Assembly (NCBI GenBank): GCA_946886855.1
Contig: CAMPJJ010000111.1
Span: 1 to 16,688, forward strand
Reading direction: 5' to 3'
DNA length: 16,688 nucleotides
Source: an uncultured Roseateles sp.
GTDB lineage: Bacteria; Pseudomonadota; Gammaproteobacteria; Burkholderiales; Burkholderiaceae
Shown here: piece by piece, positions 14,144-16,688 of the stretch
How positions within the stretch are numbered: position 1 is the first letter of the stretch
Layout: each line of letters begins with the position of its first letter
Program-made: the position numbers and the translations under genes
Notes under the pieces: generated by a model
Told to the model about the DNA's origin: nothing
What the model saw: only the letters and a program-made list of their open reading frames with translations
Databases searched by the model: none

Positions 14144-14812
14144 ATGAGTATTGCCGTCGTGATCATCGAGGACGACCCCACCGTCATGAAAAGGTTGGTG
14201 GACGTGATTTCGAACAGTAGCTTTTGCGAGGTGGTGGGTATCGCCAAGAATCGCGGCGAGGCGGTGGCGGCCATCCTCGCCAACCGCGCGGACCTCTACG
14301 TGGTCGATCTGGGCTTGCCGGATGTCGACGGTGTCGAGTTGATCCGGCTGATCCAGGATAAATGCCCGGAATCGCGCAGCGTGGTCGTCAGCACCTTCGG
14401 CGACAGCAAGCATGTGATGCGCAGTCTGCGGGCCGGCGCGAGCGGCTACCTGCTCAAGGAGGAGATCCTGCCGGCGATGGTGGACAAGCTGGTCAGCGCG
14501 CACAACGGGCAGGCGCCGCTGAGCCCGGCGGTCGCCCAGCTCGTCGTCGAGCGCATCAACATGCTCGAGAACAACGTGCGGCCGCATGTCGACCGGCAGA
14601 AGGTGCTGCGCGACCTCGGGCTGGGCGAGCGCGAATGGGAAGTGCTGCGACACCTAGTCGACGGCCTGCCCATCGTCGAGATCGGCCGGCGTCTGAGCAT
14701 CTCGCATCACACCGTCAACCAGCATCTGCGCAGCGTCTACCGCAAGCTCGGCGTGAAGTCGCGGGCGATGGCGGCCAATGCCGCGCGCCTGCACGGGCTC
14801 ATCGATGAGTAG
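14144..14812 (+). CDS. Two-component response regulator, NarL/FixJ (LuxR-type) family
   Basis: A 222-residue cytoplasmic transcription factor. The receiver domain (1-120) has the acidic pair D10-D11, the phosphoacceptor D55 in VVDLGLPDVDG, the switch residue T84 in VVSTFGD, and the conserved K105 in GYLLKEE. A linker of about 35 residues leads to a LuxR-type helix-turn-helix at about 158-222. Its motifs are LGEREWEVLRHLVDGLPIVEIGRRLSISHHTVNQHLRSVYRKLGVKSR. All residues needed for phosphorylation and DNA binding are visible. The start has an excellent AAGGAG site. The stop overlaps the start of the kinase gene by 8 bases, so regulator and kinase are made together. The target genes are unknown. 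Confidence 0.95.
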   Translation: MSIAVVIIEDDPTVMKRLVDVISNSSFCEVVGIAKNRGEAVAAILANRADLYVVDLGLPDVDGVELIRLIQDKCPESRSVVVSTFGDSKHVMRSLRAGASGYLLKEEILPAMVDKLVSAHNGQAPLSPAVAQLVVERINMLENNVRPHVDRQKVLRDLGLGEREWEVLRHLVDGLPIVEIGRRLSISHHTVNQHLRSVYRKLGVKSRAMAANAARLHGLIDE

Positions 14813-16688
14813 CAGTCCGAAGCGGAGTTCGCTGAAGACGGTGTTCTTCTGGCTGACCTTCTTCGTGCTGGCGCTGCTGGTCGTGGCGACCAGCAGCCTG
14901 GCGACGCGGGTCTACCGCGTGGAAGGGGCCCAGGACCTGGAGATCGTCGACGCCTCCGCCGACCCGCGCGATGCCGGTCCGGAGACGCCCCGCCTGACCG
15001 GTCCGGTCCTCGCCCACGAGGGGACGTTCGCCTTGCCCTCTCTCCATGACGTCAGCCAGTCGGACGGCTTGAAGCGGGCCAGATTCCGCATCGATCTGGA
15101 CCGCTACCTGGCGCGTCCCGCGCCTTGTTGCGAGCCGCGCGCGGGCCTCCCGATGCGCGGCGACTCGCGGATCCCGGGCACCAGCCTGCTGATCAGCCAG
15201 GCGCTGGACGGCATGGACGTCTACCTGAACGGCGTCTGGGTCGCGGGCCTGCCGAAATCGACCGCCGCCGCCCGCTACAAGTGGTACCGCCCGCTCCAGG
15301 TGCCGCTGGCGCGCAGCCTCGTGCGACCGGACGGCAACGTGCTGACCGTCGAGCTCACGACCTGGGACCGGCGCGTCCACATCGCGCCGATCTACATCGG
15401 CGACCTCGACACCCTCTCCTACATCGGGGAGCTGACCCTGTTCGTCGGCACCTCGCTGGCCAATGCGTCCAACGTCTTCTGCCTGCTGGCGGGGATGTTC
15501 ATGCTGGGCGCCTGGCTGGCGAACCGGCGGGAAGGGGCCGTGTTCCTGCATGCGGGCGCGACGACGGTGCTGTGGTCGGTGCTGTTCTCGCTGGTGCTGC
15601 TGCCCTACCTGCCCGCCGCGATGCTGCCCCTGTGGCTCTGGGCGCAGTACGCCTGCATCGGCGGTGTCGTGGTGGTGCTGACCCTGTTCATCTTCGCCTT
15701 CGTCGACGAGCCGTTGGGGCGGGGCGGCACCCTGGCCCTGTTCGGCGCGGCCGCCTTCGCGGCGATCGCCTATCCGGTGCTGGGGCTTCGCGGGCGCGAG
15801 TGGCTCGACGCCTACTGGCTGCCCGTGCTGCTGGCCTTCCATCTCTATGCCTGCTCGCGCCTGGCGCTGCATGTCGCACGGACCCGCTCGCGCACGGCCA
15901 TGTCGCTGCTGTTCCAGTCCGTGCTGGCGCAGGTCTTCGCGCTGCACGACCACAATGCGGTGCGCCAGCTCGTGTCCTTCCCGATGCCGGACGCGGGCTG
16001 GTCGCTCTCGCACCTGCTGGTGACGCCCATCTTCCTGAGCCATCTGAGCGTGCCGCTGCTGCTGTTCGTCGTCGCGCAGATCCTGCTGACGAAATTCCAG
16101 ACGAACGTGAAGCGGGTCCGCGACAACAACCGCATCCTCACCGACACCCTGCTGCAGCGCGAGCGCGAGCTGCTGGTCAGCTACAACCGGCAGCGCGAGA
16201 TGGAGTCCGAGTCCGCCGCGCAGGCCGAGCGCGACCGGATCTACCGCGACCTGCACGACGGCATCGGCTCCAAGCTGGTCACCACGCTGTTCAGCGTGCG
16301 CGACCGCGACATCGACCATGACCGGCTCGAGCGCGGCCTCATGGACGCGTTGAAGGACCTGCGCGAGATCATCTCGGTGACGGAACTCCGCGAGCAGCGC
16401 ACGATCCACGACATCCTGTTCACCTACTGCAGCAACCTGGACGAGTCGCTCACGCGGGCCGATTTCCAGATCGAGTACGACATCCCCGACGGACCCGAGA
16501 TCGTGCTGTTGGCCGACCTTTCCAAGCAGGTGATGCGCATCGTCGAGGAGTCCGTCGCCAACACCATCAAGTACGCCAGCGCGAGCCGGCTGTCGATCCG
16601 CATGATGGTGCAGCAGGGGGAACGGCTGGACGTCCTCATCGAGGACAACGGTCGGTCGGGGGCGGCGCAACGCGGGCCGGGCGGGGAC
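14805..16688 (+). CDS. Sensor histidine kinase with 7TMR-DISM-like membrane region, 3' end beyond the window
   Basis: The frame stays open for 628 codons to the right edge, so the gene is partial only because the window ends. Residues 13-33 are a signal anchor or first helix. Residues about 35-205 form an extracytoplasmic domain with VYLNGVWVAG near 139-148, reminiscent of galactose-binding-like beta folds. Seven hydrophobic segments follow at about 206-236, 246-268, 274-300, 308-328, 337-357, 366-385 and 402-428, as in 7TMR-DISM receptors. A charged coiled-coil (about 432-476) leads to a HisKA_3 domain with phosphoacceptor H484 in RDLHDGIGSK. The ATPase has its N box at N586 (EESVANTIKYA) and D614 in IEDNGR; the final glycine-rich box is beyond the edge. 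The start overlaps the response regulator stop by 8 bases, marking the two as partners. The ligand is unknown. Confidence 0.93.
   Translation, partial: MSSSPKRSSLKTVFFWLTFFVLALLVVATSSLATRVYRVEGAQDLEIVDASADPRDAGPETPRLTGPVLAHEGTFALPSLHDVSQSDGLKRARFRIDLDRYLARPAPCCEPRAGLPMRGDSRIPGTSLLISQALDGMDVYLNGVWVAGLPKSTAAARYKWYRPLQVPLARSLVRPDGNVLTVELTTWDRRVHIAPIYIGDLDTLSYIGELTLFVGTSLANASNVFCLLAGMFMLGAWLANRREGAVFLHAGATTVLWSVLFSLVLLPYLPAAMLPLWLWAQYACIGGVVVVLTLFIFAFVDEPLGRGGTLALFGAAAFAAIAYPVLGLRGREWLDAYWLPVLLAFHLYACSRLALHVARTRSRTAMSLLFQSVLAQVFALHDHNAVRQLVSFPMPDAGWSLSHLLVTPIFLSHLSVPLLLFVVAQILLTKFQTNVKRVRDNNRILTDTLLQRERELLVSYNRQREMESESAAQAERDRIYRDLHDGIGSKLVTTLFSVRDRDIDHDRLERGLMDALKDLREIISVTELREQRTIHDILFTYCSNLDESLTRADFQIEYDIPDGPEIVLLADLSKQVMRIVEESVANTIKYASASRLSIRMMVQQGERLDVLIEDNGRSGAAQRGPGGD

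Noticed and set aside
14799..16670. 623-codon minus-strand open frame at the right end
   Set aside because: Composition is typical of antisense shadows (many Q, H, R, D and V), and the plus-strand frame encodes a complete kinase architecture up to the edge.

Overview
The window is GC-rich, densely coded DNA from a proteobacterium. The best fit is a betaproteobacterium of the order Burkholderiales, perhaps close to Roseateles, Mitsuaria or Rubrivivax. This placement rests on gene order (mdh divergent from a GntR regulator, then sdhC-sdhD-sdhA-sdhB-sdhE-gltA), on GC-rich codon use and on protein style. It was not checked by any search. I see no tRNA, rRNA, CRISPR array, insertion sequence or phage gene, and nothing that clearly marks horizontal transfer.

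Region 1 (1-7440) is a citric acid cycle block. Malate dehydrogenase (mdh) lies on the minus strand and ends in a strong terminator. A GntR/HutC-type regulator diverges from it, with a perfect 14-base palindrome in the shared upstream region. The succinate dehydrogenase operon follows: membrane anchors SdhC and SdhD, flavoprotein SdhA, iron-sulfur protein SdhB and flavin-insertion factor SdhE. Citrate synthase (gltA) comes next, and the operon closes with a textbook terminator at 7411-7440. Together these genes give malate to oxaloacetate, oxaloacetate to citrate, and succinate to fumarate coupled to quinone.

Region 2 (7441-13463) looks like a nucleoside and ribose salvage cassette. A LacI-family regulator, with a perfect 16-base LacI-type operator in front of it, overlaps a ribokinase by 4 bases. 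A nucleoside hydrolase follows, then an amidohydrolase of the methylthioadenosine/S-adenosylhomocysteine deaminase type, then a lone periplasmic binding protein of the branched-chain amino acid type, and a UUCG-capped terminator. The enzymes could act in order: deaminate an adenosine-type nucleoside, hydrolyse it to base and ribose, and phosphorylate the ribose. No permease or ATPase is present.

Region 3 (13464-16688) is a signalling locus behind a less GC-rich, palindrome-rich intergenic stretch. It holds a small two-helix membrane protein of unknown function, a NarL/FixJ response regulator and an overlapping sensor histidine kinase with an extracytoplasmic domain and seven membrane helices. 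The kinase runs off the right edge, so it has no stop codon here and is easy to miss; a long open frame on the opposite strand covers almost the same bases.

The least explained parts are the paired TCGA elements at 13585-13657, the structured leader of the response regulator and the hairpins between several operon genes. All functional statements come from reading motifs and context only.
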